From Microterricola viridarii (GTDB taxonomy: Bacteria; Actinomycetota; Actinomycetes; Actinomycetales; Microbacteriaceae): a stretch of DNA of 64,000 nt. A model generated the notes under the pieces. The model was not told the DNA's origin, did no database searches, and saw only the letters and a list, made by a program, of their open reading frames with translations. Each line of letters starts with the position of its first letter. Position 1 is the first letter of the stretch. Positions 38,166 through 47,928 of this stretch are shown in pieces. The position numbers and the translations under genes were made by a program. The stretch is from NCBI RefSeq assembly GCF_900104895.1, contig NZ_LT629742.1, positions 1,302,001 through 1,366,000 of the forward strand, read 5' to 3'.

Positions 38166-38198
38166 CGGGCCCCACACCAGTCGCTGGTGCGGGGCCCG
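38166..38198 (+). terminator. Hairpin after hpf
   Basis: The arms 38166-38180 and 38184-38198 pair over 15 bp with one mismatch around a 3-nt loop (TCG). No T-run follows. It probably terminates or stabilises the hpf transcript. Confidence 0.6.
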
Positions 38199-38340
38199 GT
38201 GCCGTCCGGGCGGCGCATTCACACCGTTCTGCCCGATACGATTGCTATCGTTGCCGAGTGGAGTCGGCCGCGCGCTGACGCGCCCGCTGTCCGACAACGT
38301 GGCGGCACGACCCGAGCCCTCAGACAACTGGAGACAATCC

Positions 38341-41148
<2,808 letters not shown>

Positions 41149-41161
41149 CACACGAGACACC

Positions 41162-41200
41162 CGGAATGCCCCCGCACTCATCCAGTGCGGGGGCATTCCG
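41162..41200 (+). terminator. Rho-independent terminator of secA
   Basis: A perfect 17-bp stem (41162-41178 with 41184-41200) with a CATCC loop is followed directly by TCTTT. This is a classic intrinsic terminator 13 bp after the secA stop. Confidence 0.9.
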
Positions 41201-41276
41201 TCTTTGGATGGATGTGCTTGCGGCTGGCCCGCTGGGAGACTGAGTGGACCCCCGCCACCCAGAAAGCTGCTGCCTG

Positions 41277-41753
41277 ATGAGAAGACTGTTCTACGCCGCG
41301 TTCGCCTCGATGCTGCTCGGCGTCGCGTCCGGGTTGTTCTACCGCGAGTTCACGAAGGGCAACGACTTCACCGGAGACACCCAGCTCGCCCTCGTACACA
41401 CCCACCTGCTCGCGCTCGGCATGACCGTCTTCCTCATCCTGCTGGCGTTGGAGAAGCTCTTCGCCGTCGCGGAGAGCCCGCTGTTCGGCTGGTTCTTCTG
41501 GGTCTACTCCGCCGGCATCCTCGTCACGACCGGCGCGATGACCGCCCAGGGCATCCTCGCCGTGCTCGGCCGGGAGCACAGCGCGGCCATCGCCGGCATC
41601 GCGGGCCTCGGCCACATCGCGCTGCTGGTCGGCCTGGTGCTCTACTTCGTCGCGCTGCGCCCGAAGGTGCTGGCCGCGCGCCCGGCCGTCGCCGCGACGG
41701 GGTCTGCCACCGCGGAGCCTGCCACGACGGAAGCTGTCGCTACAGGACGCTGA
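41277..41753 (+). CDS. DUF2871 family membrane protein
   Basis: A 158-aa protein with four membrane helices. The N-terminus is MRRLFYAAFASMLLGVASG, with the conserved VHTHLLALGM after helix 1 whose histidines recall haem- or metal-binding cytochrome-oxidase-like folds, and a polar Ala/Thr-rich tail. DUF2871 has no assigned function. I chose ATG 41277 because it starts on the conserved sequence; GTG 41244 is in frame. The tail overlaps the convergent Rv3235-type gene by 14 bp. Confidence 0.82.
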   Translation: MRRLFYAAFASMLLGVASGLFYREFTKGNDFTGDTQLALVHTHLLALGMTVFLILLALEKLFAVAESPLFGWFFWVYSAGILVTTGAMTAQGILAVLGREHSAAIAGIAGLGHIALLVGLVLYFVALRPKVLAARPAVAATGSATAEPATTEAVATGR

Positions 41754-42162
41754 TCGCGCTGGCCCGCCAGCGCTGATCCAGGCCCTCGAGCCGGATCGCC
41801 ACGGCCCGGCTGCGAGCCCGGCTGTGCACGATGACGACGGCCTCCACCGCCCCGTCGCGCGGCTCGCTGACGATCACGCGGGCGATGTGATGGCTCTGCC
41901 GTTGCACCGGGATCTTCTTCACGGCGCGCGCCCTGGCCGCGATGGTCACCCGGGTCGTCAGCGAGGCGTACACCTCGTCGGTGACCCAGCGGGCGATCTG
42001 CTCCAGGTCGCGCTCGCCGGAAAGGATCTCCAGCACGCTCCTCGTCAGGTTGACCAGGAGCGGCTCCGGGTCCGGCAGTGCCGCGCGCCCCGTCCGCTGT
42101 CTGGCGAAGGCGTCATCGGCTGGAGCCTCGGCTTGGGCCGGTCGGTGCAGTTCACTGGGCAT
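41740..42162 (-). CDS. Rv3235 family protein
   Basis: A 140-aa protein with a disordered N-terminus (about 35 residues) followed by a compact alpha/beta core. The core has NLTRSVLEILSGERDLEQIARW (abridged NLTRSVLEILSGERD), VYASLTTRV and a C-terminal RARAVAIRLEG-type segment ending RWRASAISVL. This matches the small Rv3235 family, conserved downstream of secA in actinobacteria and of unknown function. It is divergent from the gene at 42299 with a 136-bp gap containing a GC hairpin (42179-42195) and a DnaA box. Confidence 0.8.
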   Translation of the reverse strand: MPSELHRPAQAEAPADDAFARQRTGRAALPDPEPLLVNLTRSVLEILSGERDLEQIARWVTDEVYASLTTRVTIAARARAVKKIPVQRQSHHIARVIVSEPRDGAVEAVVIVHSRARSRAVAIRLEGLDQRWRASAISVL

Positions 42163-42178
42163 GATGCCTCCGCGGGTG

Positions 42179-42195
42179 ACCCCCGTTCAGGGGGT
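42179..42195. other. Small GC hairpin upstream of the Rv3235-type gene
   Basis: ACCCCC (42179-42184) and GGGGGT (42190-42195) flank a 5-nt loop 17 bp from the Rv3235-type start. It is probably in its 5' leader, so it could mask translation or mark an operator. Confidence 0.4.
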
Positions 42196-42250
42196 GTGCT
42201 CCTGACATGAAAGCACCCGCGCTTCCCTCCTGTCCAGAGTCAGATCGCGC

Positions 42251-42259
42251 TGTGGATAA
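42251..42259 (-). promoter_or_regulatory. Perfect DnaA box upstream of the gene at 42299
   Basis: TGTGGATAA is TTATCCACA on the minus strand, the consensus DnaA box. It sits within GCTGTGGATAACTTTCG, just before the likely -35 of the gene at 42299. An almost identical element is at 43372. Confidence 0.55.
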
Positions 42260-42286
42260 CTTTCGACCGTCCGGGCCGGAACAAGC

Positions 42287-42292
42287 TAGCGT
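42287..42292 (+). promoter_or_regulatory. -10 element for a leaderless start
   Basis: TAGCGT ends 6 nt before ATG 42299, so the mRNA is predicted to begin at the ATG. This favours ATG 42299 over GTG 42293. Confidence 0.55.
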
Positions 42293-42298
42293 GTGCGC

Positions 42299-42919
42299 AT
42301 GCGCTGGGAGAGCCTGTTCGACGACATGGAGAGCCAACTCGAGCAGGAGCTGACGGCAGAGGACGAGCAGCTGCGCGCCGAGGAGGAGCGGCTGCGGCTC
42401 GGCCGGCTGACGATGCGCTCCCGCCTGGCGGCGCTGAGCGGCGATGGCCCGGATGCCGGCGGCGGGCTGCTGCGGCTCGAACTGCGCTCCGGCGCCCTCG
42501 TCACGGTGCGCGCGCTCACCTTCGGGCGGGATTGGCTCGCCGGTGAGCTGGGCCGGGCCGGCGGGCACGGCACGCAGTGCGTGATCCCGCTCGCGGCCGT
42601 CAGCGGCGTGCTGCTCGACCCCGACGGCATTCAACGGAGCCTGGCCGAGCAGCCCGCCGCACCGGCCCGCCTGGCGGAGCGGATCGGCCTGGCCTTCGTG
42701 CTGCGCGACCTCTGCCGGCGGCGCGCCCGCGTCGAGCTCGACTGCGGGCCGCGGCCGTCCGGCGCGCCCTGGCTGCTGCACGGCACCATCGACAGGGTCG
42801 GCAGGGACCACTGCGACCTGGCGCTGCACGAGCCCGGCACTCCGCGGCGGGAATCACTCGTGACCGGCTACCGGCTCATCCCCTTCGAGCAGATCATGAT
42901 GCTGCGGGTGGCCGGCTGA
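42299..42919 (+). CDS. Conserved hypothetical protein
   Basis: A 206-aa cytoplasmic protein. Residues 1-45 are a charged helix, probably a coiled coil (EDMESQ-type heptads with ELTAEDEQLRAEEERLRL). The rest is beta-rich, with GTQCVIPLAAVSGVLL and a Sm-like or OB-like feel near the C-terminus (TIDRVGRDHCDLALHE, YRLIPFEQIMMLRV). I do not recognise the family; homologues sit at this place downstream of secA in related genomes as hypothetical proteins. ATG 42299 fits the leaderless promoter. Confidence 0.7.
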   Translation: MRWESLFDDMESQLEQELTAEDEQLRAEEERLRLGRLTMRSRLAALSGDGPDAGGGLLRLELRSGALVTVRALTFGRDWLAGELGRAGGHGTQCVIPLAAVSGVLLDPDGIQRSLAEQPAAPARLAERIGLAFVLRDLCRRRARVELDCGPRPSGAPWLLHGTIDRVGRDHCDLALHEPGTPRRESLVTGYRLIPFEQIMMLRVAG

Positions 42920-42980
42920 GCGATTGGCCGGGCGGTTGGTCGGGCGGTCGGCCGGGTGGTCGGCCGGGCGGCCGGTCGGC
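42920..42980. repeat. Degenerate GGTCGGCCGGGCGG repeats between convergent genes
   Basis: The 61-bp gap between two convergent genes is nearly all degenerate GGTCGG/GGCCGGGCGG units, about 8-12 bp period, with C-poor/G-rich strand bias on the plus strand. It could hinder polymerase or be slipped-strand sequence; no terminator hairpin stands out. Confidence 0.6.
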
Positions 42981-43322
42981 TCAGTCCTCGTCGGTGGCAT
43001 CGGCGGCGGGCGGCGTGCCCGGGCCGCGCACGATGGTGCCGCCGGAGAGTTCGGGGATGTTCGCGAACTCGGCCTGGTTCCAGAGCCCCATCCGCCGGGT
43101 CTCCTCGTACTTGCCCTCGATGTAGGCCTCCAGCACCGTGCGCTCCACCCGCCACCTGCTCGCCCCGCCGCTCGTGTCTGCCGCCCGGCCGACCCGGATC
43201 GCCGGCAGCTCGCCGGAGCGGACGAGCGCCAGCGCCTCGTCGACGCTGATCTTCAGGATCTCGGCGGTGTCGCCCAGGGTCACGAAGCGACCGAGGGCGT
43301 CGTCGGGGGCGGCAGCGGGCAT
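42981..43322 (-). CDS. Helix-turn-helix (excisionase/MerR-like) DNA-binding protein
   Basis: A 113-aa protein. Residues 14-75 form a winged-helix domain of the excisionase/BldC type: VTLGDTAEILKISVDEALALVRSGELPAIRVG, here cited as VTLGDTAEIL and LPAIRVG, with WRVE beginning the wing. An acidic/disordered C-terminus follows. It is conserved next to the SAF/CpaE-like pair in Microbacteriaceae and could regulate them. ATG 43322 has CATAAT 6 nt upstream (leaderless). Confidence 0.82.
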   Translation of the reverse strand: MPAAAPDDALGRFVTLGDTAEILKISVDEALALVRSGELPAIRVGRAADTSGGASRWRVERTVLEAYIEGKYEETRRMGLWNQAEFANIPELSGGTIVRGPGTPPAADATDED

Positions 43323-43328
43323 GCTTCG

Positions 43329-43334
43329 ATTATG
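43329..43334 (-). promoter_or_regulatory. -10 element for the HTH gene
   Basis: CATAAT on the minus strand ends 6 nt before ATG 43322. The mRNA is predicted to be leaderless. Confidence 0.5.
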
Positions 43335-43371
43335 GCCGCGCGCGCGGTGCGCGGAACGGGCAGATCCAAGC

Positions 43372-43380
43372 TGTGGATAA
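43372..43380 (-). promoter_or_regulatory. Perfect DnaA box upstream of the SAF-domain gene
   Basis: TGTGGATAA (TTATCCACA on the minus strand) within GCTGTGGATAACTTTTTCG lies in the 146-bp divergent gap between the HTH gene and the SAF-domain gene. The likely -35 (TTTCGG, 43384-43389) and -10 (GATCAT, 43407-43412) follow directly. Confidence 0.55.
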
Positions 43381-43468
43381 CTTTTTCGGGCGACCCGGAT
43401 TTTTGCGATCATGGGAGCCGCATCGCGGTCGGCAGCGCTCGCGAGCGTCACGGACGGAGGGCGCGCTC

Positions 43469-44113
43469 ATGGGGCAGGTCGAGGGTGAGGCCGTGCGGGG
43501 GTCCAAGCGGCCGTTCTGGGTCGACCCGCGTTTCGCGGTCGGCATCGTGCTCGTCGCCGGCTCGATCGTCGGCGTCTCCGCCATCGTGGCCGGCGTCGAC
43601 GACACCGCCGAGGTCTACGCGGCCCGCGGCATGCTCCCGGCCGGCACGACGATCACCGCCGCGCAGCTGGAGGCGGCCCCGGTGCGCCTGGGCGCGGTCG
43701 CGGAGCGCTATCTCGCGGTCGGCGAGCTGCCGGAGGAGGGCCTCGTGCTCACCCGTGCCGTGGCCGCCGGGGAGCTGATCCCGGCCTCCGCCCTCAGCCG
43801 GCAGTCGGAGGCCGGTCAGACAGGGGTCGTGGTCGCGCTCTCCGGCGACATCGCCGCCGCGGTCGCGCCCGGAGCGCCCGTCGACCTCTGGGCGGCGGAA
43901 CAGCTCGAGCACGGCCGCTTCGGGCCGCCGGCCGTCATCCTCTCCGCCGCCGAGGTGGTGCGCGTGATCGACGGCGGGGGCATCCTGGGCGGGCAGGGGC
44001 GCTCGGTCGAGCTGCGATTGCCGACCGCCAAGGTCGCCGCCGTGCTGCAGGCGATCGCCAACGGGGACGCGCTCTCGCTGGTGCCGGCCAGCATGGCGCA
44101 GGCGGGGGAGTAG
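43469..44113 (+). CDS. SAF domain-containing protein (CpaB/RcpC-like)
   Basis: A 214-aa protein with a short basic cytoplasmic N-terminus, one membrane helix (about residues 22-44) and an extracytoplasmic SAF domain: YAARGMLPAGTTITAAQLEAAPVRLG (abridged), LTRAVAAGELIPASAL. This is the architecture of CpaB/RcpC, the Flp-pilus assembly factor. ATG 43469 has GGAGG about 9 nt upstream. The CpaE-like ATPase follows 2 bp later. No other Tad/Flp pilus gene lies in the window, so the pair may have another job. Confidence 0.82.
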   Translation: MGQVEGEAVRGSKRPFWVDPRFAVGIVLVAGSIVGVSAIVAGVDDTAEVYAARGMLPAGTTITAAQLEAAPVRLGAVAERYLAVGELPEEGLVLTRAVAAGELIPASALSRQSEAGQTGVVVALSGDIAAAVAPGAPVDLWAAEQLEHGRFGPPAVILSAAEVVRVIDGGGILGGQGRSVELRLPTAKVAAVLQAIANGDALSLVPASMAQAGE

Positions 44114-44115
44114 CG

Positions 44116-45366
44116 GTGGCCACCCTCGCCCTGGCCCTCGACGCCCGCACGGAGGACAGGCTGCTGGCCGACATCCTCGAGCACGGGCACCGGATTGCGG
44201 CCCGGCTCGGCACCGCACGCGAGGTGGTCGCCGCCCTGGACGCCCCCGCGACCGGCAGCATCGACGTCGTGCTCGTCTCGGCCACCGCGCAGACCCTCGG
44301 GGCCGAGCTGCTCGCCGCCTGTGACCGCCGCGGCATCCGGCTGATCGCGCTCGCCTCCGATGCCGCCGAGCGCGCCCACGCGGCGCGGATCGGCCTGCAC
44401 GAGGTGCTCGCGGCGGACGCCCCCTGGGCGGAGATCGAGGCGCAGCTCGGCGCGGGCGACCCCAGCCTGCCGGAGCCGCGGCCGGCACAGCCCGCTGTGA
44501 GACGGGGCGGCACCGTCATCGTCGTCTGGGGCCCGGCCGGGGCGCCGGGGCGCACCACCGTGGCCGTCAACATCGCGGCCGAGATCGCCGCCCTCGGCCG
44601 CTCCGTCGTGCTGGCGGATGCCGACAGCTATGGCGGCAGCGTGGCGCCCGTGCTCGGCCTGCTGGACGAGTCGCCCGGGTTCGCCGCCGCCTGCCGGCTG
44701 GGCGGCGGCGGGGGCTTGAACCGGGCCGAGCTGGAGCGGGTCGCGGAGCGCTACCCCGCGCCGCCCGGCGCCCTCTGGGTGCTGACGGGCATCGGGCGGG
44801 CGGAGCGCTGGCCGGAGCTCGGCGCCGAGAAGGTCGCGGCGACGATCGAGGCCTGCCGGGACTGGCTGGAGTACACGGTGGTCGACATCGGCTTCTGCCT
44901 GGAACGCGACGAGGAGATCGCCAGCGACCTGTTCGCGCCGCGGCGGAACGCGGCCGCCGTCGCCGCGCTGGCGGCGGCCGACCACGTCGTGGCCGTCGGG
45001 CTGGCCGACCCCGTCGGCATGTCCCGGTTCCTCCGCGGCTTCGCCGCGCTGCCGGAGTACGCGCCGATGGCCAGCCTCAGCGTCGTCATCAACAGGGTGC
45101 GGGCCAGCGCCATCGGCCTGGACCCGCACGGCCAGGTGCGCCAGACGCTGCGGCGCTTCGGCGGCATCGAACAGGCGACGCTGCTGCCGCACGAGCTGAA
45201 CGCGCTGGACACGGCGGTGTTGGAGGGGCGGACGCTGCGCGATGCCGCACCGCGCTCTGCGGTGCTGGCCGGCATCCGCCGCCTCGTCACGGAGGAGTTG
45301 GTGCCGGGAGCCGGCCAGCCACAGCGCCGCCGGATGCGCCGGCGGCGCTGTGGCACCGCCCGGTAA
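44116..45366 (+). CDS. CpaE-like P-loop ATPase (MinD/ParA superfamily)
   Basis: A 416-aa protein. An N-terminal receiver-like domain (about 1-115) lacks the usual phospho-acceptor context. A MinD-type ATPase domain follows, with a deviant Walker A (GPAGAPGRTTVAVNIA, about residue 136-) and ADADSYGGSVAP (Walker A'). It carries Arg where Lys is usual in GKT, so GRT may weaken ATP hydrolysis. This is the CpaE/TadZ plan, which places pilus machinery at cell poles. It is coupled to the SAF gene, with pdtaS 15 bp downstream. Confidence 0.82.
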   Translation: MATLALALDARTEDRLLADILEHGHRIAARLGTAREVVAALDAPATGSIDVVLVSATAQTLGAELLAACDRRGIRLIALASDAAERAHAARIGLHEVLAADAPWAEIEAQLGAGDPSLPEPRPAQPAVRRGGTVIVVWGPAGAPGRTTVAVNIAAEIAALGRSVVLADADSYGGSVAPVLGLLDESPGFAAACRLGGGGGLNRAELERVAERYPAPPGALWVLTGIGRAERWPELGAEKVAATIEACRDWLEYTVVDIGFCLERDEEIASDLFAPRRNAAAVAALAAADHVVAVGLADPVGMSRFLRGFAALPEYAPMASLSVVINRVRASAIGLDPHGQVRQTLRRFGGIEQATLLPHELNALDTAVLEGRTLRDAAPRSAVLAGIRRLVTEELVPGAGQPQRRRMRRRRCGTAR

Positions 45367-45369
45367 AGG

Positions 45370-45375
45370 TACGCT
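45370..45375 (+). promoter_or_regulatory. -10 element for leaderless pdtaS
   Basis: TACGCT ends 6 nt before GTG 45382, so pdtaS probably has its own leaderless transcript even though it follows the CpaE-like gene closely. Confidence 0.5.
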
Positions 45376-45381
45376 GGATCC

Positions 45382-46881
45382 GTGTCGACGCTTAGTGATC
45401 TCGTACTTGCCCAGGGCCGCAGCAGTCAGCTGGATGTTGACTGGCTGCACATGCTCGTCGCCGACGGCCAGCTCATCGCCGACCTCGCCTTCGCCGACAT
45501 CGTCATCTGGGTGCCGACGGAGGCGGGCAGCTTCGTCGCCGTCGCGCACGCCCGGCCCTCGAGCGCCGCGACCCTGTTCTACCGCGACTTCGTCGGCCAG
45601 GAGATCAAGGCCGAGTGGCGCAAGCAGGTGACGGAGGCCTTCGAGACCGCCCGGATCGTCGACAACACCGCGCCGGACTGGTACGAGGAGACGCCCACCC
45701 GCGTCAAGGCCGTCCCCGTGATGCGCCGGCTCTCGGCATCCGGCTCGGCCGTCGCCGAGGCGCCCGTCGCCGTGCTGACCCGGCACACCAACCTGAGCGA
45801 GGCGCGCACGCCGAGCCGCCAGGAGCTCACCTTCAACGACTGCGCCAGCGAGCTGTTCGCGATGATCGCCTCCGGCGACTTCCCCGACCTCGGCGCCCCG
45901 ACCGGGCCGCGCCGCGGCGCCCCGCGCGCCTCCGACGGCCTGATCCGCCTCGACGTGGACGGTGTGACGACCTTCGCCAGCCCGAACGCGCTCTCCGCGT
46001 TCAACCGGATGGGCTTCGCCGACGAGCTCGAGGGGGAGTCGCTGGCCGAGGTCACCACCAAGCTGCTTCCGGGCAAGCTCGTCGTGGACGAGTCGTTGCC
46101 GCTCGTCGTCACCGGGCGGGCGCCGTGGCGCACCGACATCGAGGCGCGCGGCGTCACGGTCGGCCTCCGGGCCATCCCCATCCGCAACCGCGGCGAGCGG
46201 GTCGGGGCCATCGTGCTCTGCCGCGACGTGACCGAGCTGCGCCACCAGGAGCGCGAGCTGATCACGAAGGACGCGACGATCCGCGAGATTCACCACCGGG
46301 TGAAGAACAACCTGCAGACCGTGGCCTCGCTGCTGCGCATCCAGGCCCGCCGCGGCCGCTCGGAGGAGGCCAGGGAGGCGCTGACGCAGGCCATGCGCCG
46401 CGTCGCGGCCATCGCCGTCGTGCACGACACCCTGTCGGAGGGGCTCAGCCAGAACGTCGACTTCGACGCCGTGTTCGACCGGGTGCTGCTGCTCGTGGCC
46501 GAGGTGGCCTCCGCGCACAACACGACCGTGCACCCCAAGTCCAGCGGCACCTTCGGCGTGCTGCCGAGCGAGTACGCCACCCCGCTGGCGCTGGCGCTGA
46601 CCGAGCTCGTCACCAACGCGGTCGAGCACGGCCTGGCCGGCCGCGAGGGCGAGGTGGAGATCATCGCCGAACGGGATGACGAGACGCTCACCGTGCGCGT
46701 GCGCGACACCGGCTCCGGCCTGCCGGAGGGCAAGGTCGGATCGGGCCTCGGCACCCAGATCGTGCGCACCCTGATCCAGGGCGAGCTCGGCGGCACGATC
46801 GACTGGCACACCGTGCTCGGCAGCGGCACCGAGGTGACGATCGAGATCCCGCTGCGCTGGCTGGACAAGCGCCAGCACTAG
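45382..46881 (+). CDS. pdtaS: Sensor histidine kinase PdtaS
   Basis: A 499-aa cytosolic kinase. An N-terminal GAF-like domain (about 1-150) is followed by a PAS domain (about 190-290), the HisKA_2 phospho-acceptor REIHHRVKNNLQTVASLLR (His304/305; abridged) and a HATPase domain with TELVTNAVEHGL and GSGLGTQIV. PdtaS phosphorylates PdtaR, an ANTAR RNA-binding antiterminator. M. tuberculosis Rv3220c shows the same domain order and the same neighbour whiB1 (Rv3219). pdtaR is not here. GTG 45382 fits a leaderless start. Confidence 0.93.
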   Translation: MSTLSDLVLAQGRSSQLDVDWLHMLVADGQLIADLAFADIVIWVPTEAGSFVAVAHARPSSAATLFYRDFVGQEIKAEWRKQVTEAFETARIVDNTAPDWYEETPTRVKAVPVMRRLSASGSAVAEAPVAVLTRHTNLSEARTPSRQELTFNDCASELFAMIASGDFPDLGAPTGPRRGAPRASDGLIRLDVDGVTTFASPNALSAFNRMGFADELEGESLAEVTTKLLPGKLVVDESLPLVVTGRAPWRTDIEARGVTVGLRAIPIRNRGERVGAIVLCRDVTELRHQERELITKDATIREIHHRVKNNLQTVASLLRIQARRGRSEEAREALTQAMRRVAAIAVVHDTLSEGLSQNVDFDAVFDRVLLLVAEVASAHNTTVHPKSSGTFGVLPSEYATPLALALTELVTNAVEHGLAGREGEVEIIAERDDETLTVRVRDTGSGLPEGKVGSGLGTQIVRTLIQGELGGTIDWHTVLGSGTEVTIEIPLRWLDKRQH

Positions 46882-46983
46882 GGCGGAGCGGTCCGAGGTG
46901 CACGGCTTCACGCACCAGCATCGGTGACGGCTCCCGAGATTTCCCGGGTGAGGGCTGCCGCCTTTCGCGACGCCTCGCGTCAC

Positions 46984-47020
46984 GCAGAAGCGCCGCACGG
47001 GATCCGTGCGGCGCTTCTGC
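46984..47020. terminator. Bidirectional hairpin between pdtaS and whiB1
   Basis: A perfect 17-bp stem (46984-47000 with 47004-47020) has a GAT triloop, followed by TGTTT on the plus strand. It lies between convergent genes and probably ends both transcripts, more clearly on the pdtaS side. Confidence 0.82.
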
Positions 47021-47037
47021 TGTTTCAGTGTCTCGGG

Positions 47038-47286
47038 CTAGGAGGCGCGGCGCGCGCGGGCGGCGCGGCGCTTGAGCGCGCGGCGCTCGTCCTCGCTGAG
47101 GCCGCCCCAGACGCCGGAGTCCTGCCCGGTTTCCAGTGCGTACTGCAGGCAGATCTCGGTGACGTTGCAGCGGCCGCAGACGGCCTTCGCCTTCTCGATC
47201 TGGTCGACGGCCGGCCCCGTGTTCCCGACGGGGAAGAAGAGCTCGGGGTCGGCGGTCAGGCAGGCAGCTTTATCGCGCCAATCCAT
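47038..47286 (-). CDS. whiB1: WhiB1 iron-sulfur transcriptional regulator
   Basis: An 82-aa Wbl protein. The [4Fe-4S] ligands are Cys9, Cys37, Cys40 and Cys46, GVWGG (58-62) is followed by LSEDERRALKRRA, and a basic tail completes it. Length, N-terminal MDWRDKAACL and ELFFPVG are WhiB1-specific. WhiB1 is essential in mycobacteria, binds sigma-A and reacts with NO. ATG 47286 has the strong Shine-Dalgarno AAGGAG. Its upstream region carries a perfect operator-like palindrome (47383-47400). Confidence 0.95.
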   Translation of the reverse strand: MDWRDKAACLTADPELFFPVGNTGPAVDQIEKAKAVCGRCNVTEICLQYALETGQDSGVWGGLSEDERRALKRRAARARRAS

Positions 47287-47330
47287 GGGGGTGCTCCTTT
47301 ATTGCGGGGGATGTTCTGCGGAGCCATCCG

Positions 47331-47435
47331 GCTCACGTGCGAGTAACAGTCAGGTTGCAGGAAGTAGAATCTGAAATGATCAGCTCACGTCCCTGTGAGC
47401 GTCAACTTGACCTCAAATATGCTCCCATAGTGAGC
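47331..47435. promoter_or_regulatory. GCTCAC/GTGAGC cluster upstream of whiB1
   Basis: GCTCACGT occurs at 47331-47338 and 47383-47390, and GTGAGC at 47395-47400 and 47430-47435. GCTCAC-N6-GTGAGC at 47383-47400 is a perfect palindrome. It fills the 18-nt spacer between a minus-strand -35 (TTGACG, 47405-47400) and -10 (GATCAT, 47381-47376). Confidence 0.5.
47376..47405 (-). promoter_or_regulatory. Candidate whiB1 promoter
   Basis: TTGACG (47405-47400) and GATCAT (47381-47376) are separated by 18 nt on the minus strand, about 90 nt upstream of the whiB1 start. The long leader contrasts with the leaderless genes nearby. An alternative TTGACC-N17-TATTTG lies further upstream on the same strand. 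Confidence 0.45.
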
Positions 47436-47469
47436 GGGTCAAATCAATAGTTTTGTATGGGATTCCTCT

Positions 47470-47928
47470 GTGAGTAACGAGCTGTATACCCCCGATGGTG
47501 GGGGCGAATACCCCCCGTTCCGGCGTCGCCCCTCCCGCGGAATGGTGCTACTGCGCACCCTGCTGTTCGCCGAGGCGGCACTCCTCGCCGTCGCCGCGCT
47601 CTGGCTGGTCTTCGAACTGCTCACAGAGCAGCCGGCGTCGCTGGTCAGCGCGCTCGTCATCCTGGCGCTCACGGTCGTCGCCTTCGCCTTCGTGCTCGCC
47701 ATCGCGATCGGCGCGCTGCGTCGCCAGTCCTGGATCCGCGGCGCGGGCATCGGCTGGCAGCTCATGCAGATCGCCGTCGCCGCCGGCTGCTTCCAGGGCA
47801 TCTACGCGAACCCGGCCGCCGGGTGGGCGCTGCTGGCGCCCTCACTCGTGGTGATCGTGCTGCTGCTGGCCCCCGGCATCCGGAACCAGCTGGGCGCCTC
47901 AGGCGGCGATGCCGAGGCGCTTGCGTAG
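47470..47928 (+). CDS. Small polytopic membrane protein, uncharacterised
   Basis: A 152-aa protein with a polar Gly/Pro-rich N-terminus (about 25 residues) and four hydrophobic helices to the C-terminus. It has no recognisable motif. It is conserved in this position next to whiB1 and bcp in related actinobacteria as a hypothetical membrane protein (inference from layout). It overlaps the convergent bcp gene by 30 bp. The GTG start lacks a clear Shine-Dalgarno; TATGGG lies 8 nt upstream. Confidence 0.72.
   Translation: MSNELYTPDGGGEYPPFRRRPSRGMVLLRTLLFAEAALLAVAALWLVFELLTEQPASLVSALVILALTVVAFAFVLAIAIGALRRQSWIRGAGIGWQLMQIAVAAGCFQGIYANPAAGWALLAPSLVVIVLLLAPGIRNQLGASGGDAEALA

Noticed and set aside
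42251-43380. Replication origin from two DnaA boxes
   Set aside because: Only two boxes 1.1 kb apart, no AT-rich unwinding region and no dnaA, dnaN or parAB nearby.
43816-46998. 1060-codon minus-strand frame opposite CpaE-like and pdtaS
   Set aside because: A shadow frame with no recognisable motif; the plus-strand genes are complete.
47383-47400. CRP/GlxR-type site at whiB1
   Set aside because: CRP sites read TGTGA-N6-TCACA; here the arms are the other way round (CTCAC-N6-GTGAG).
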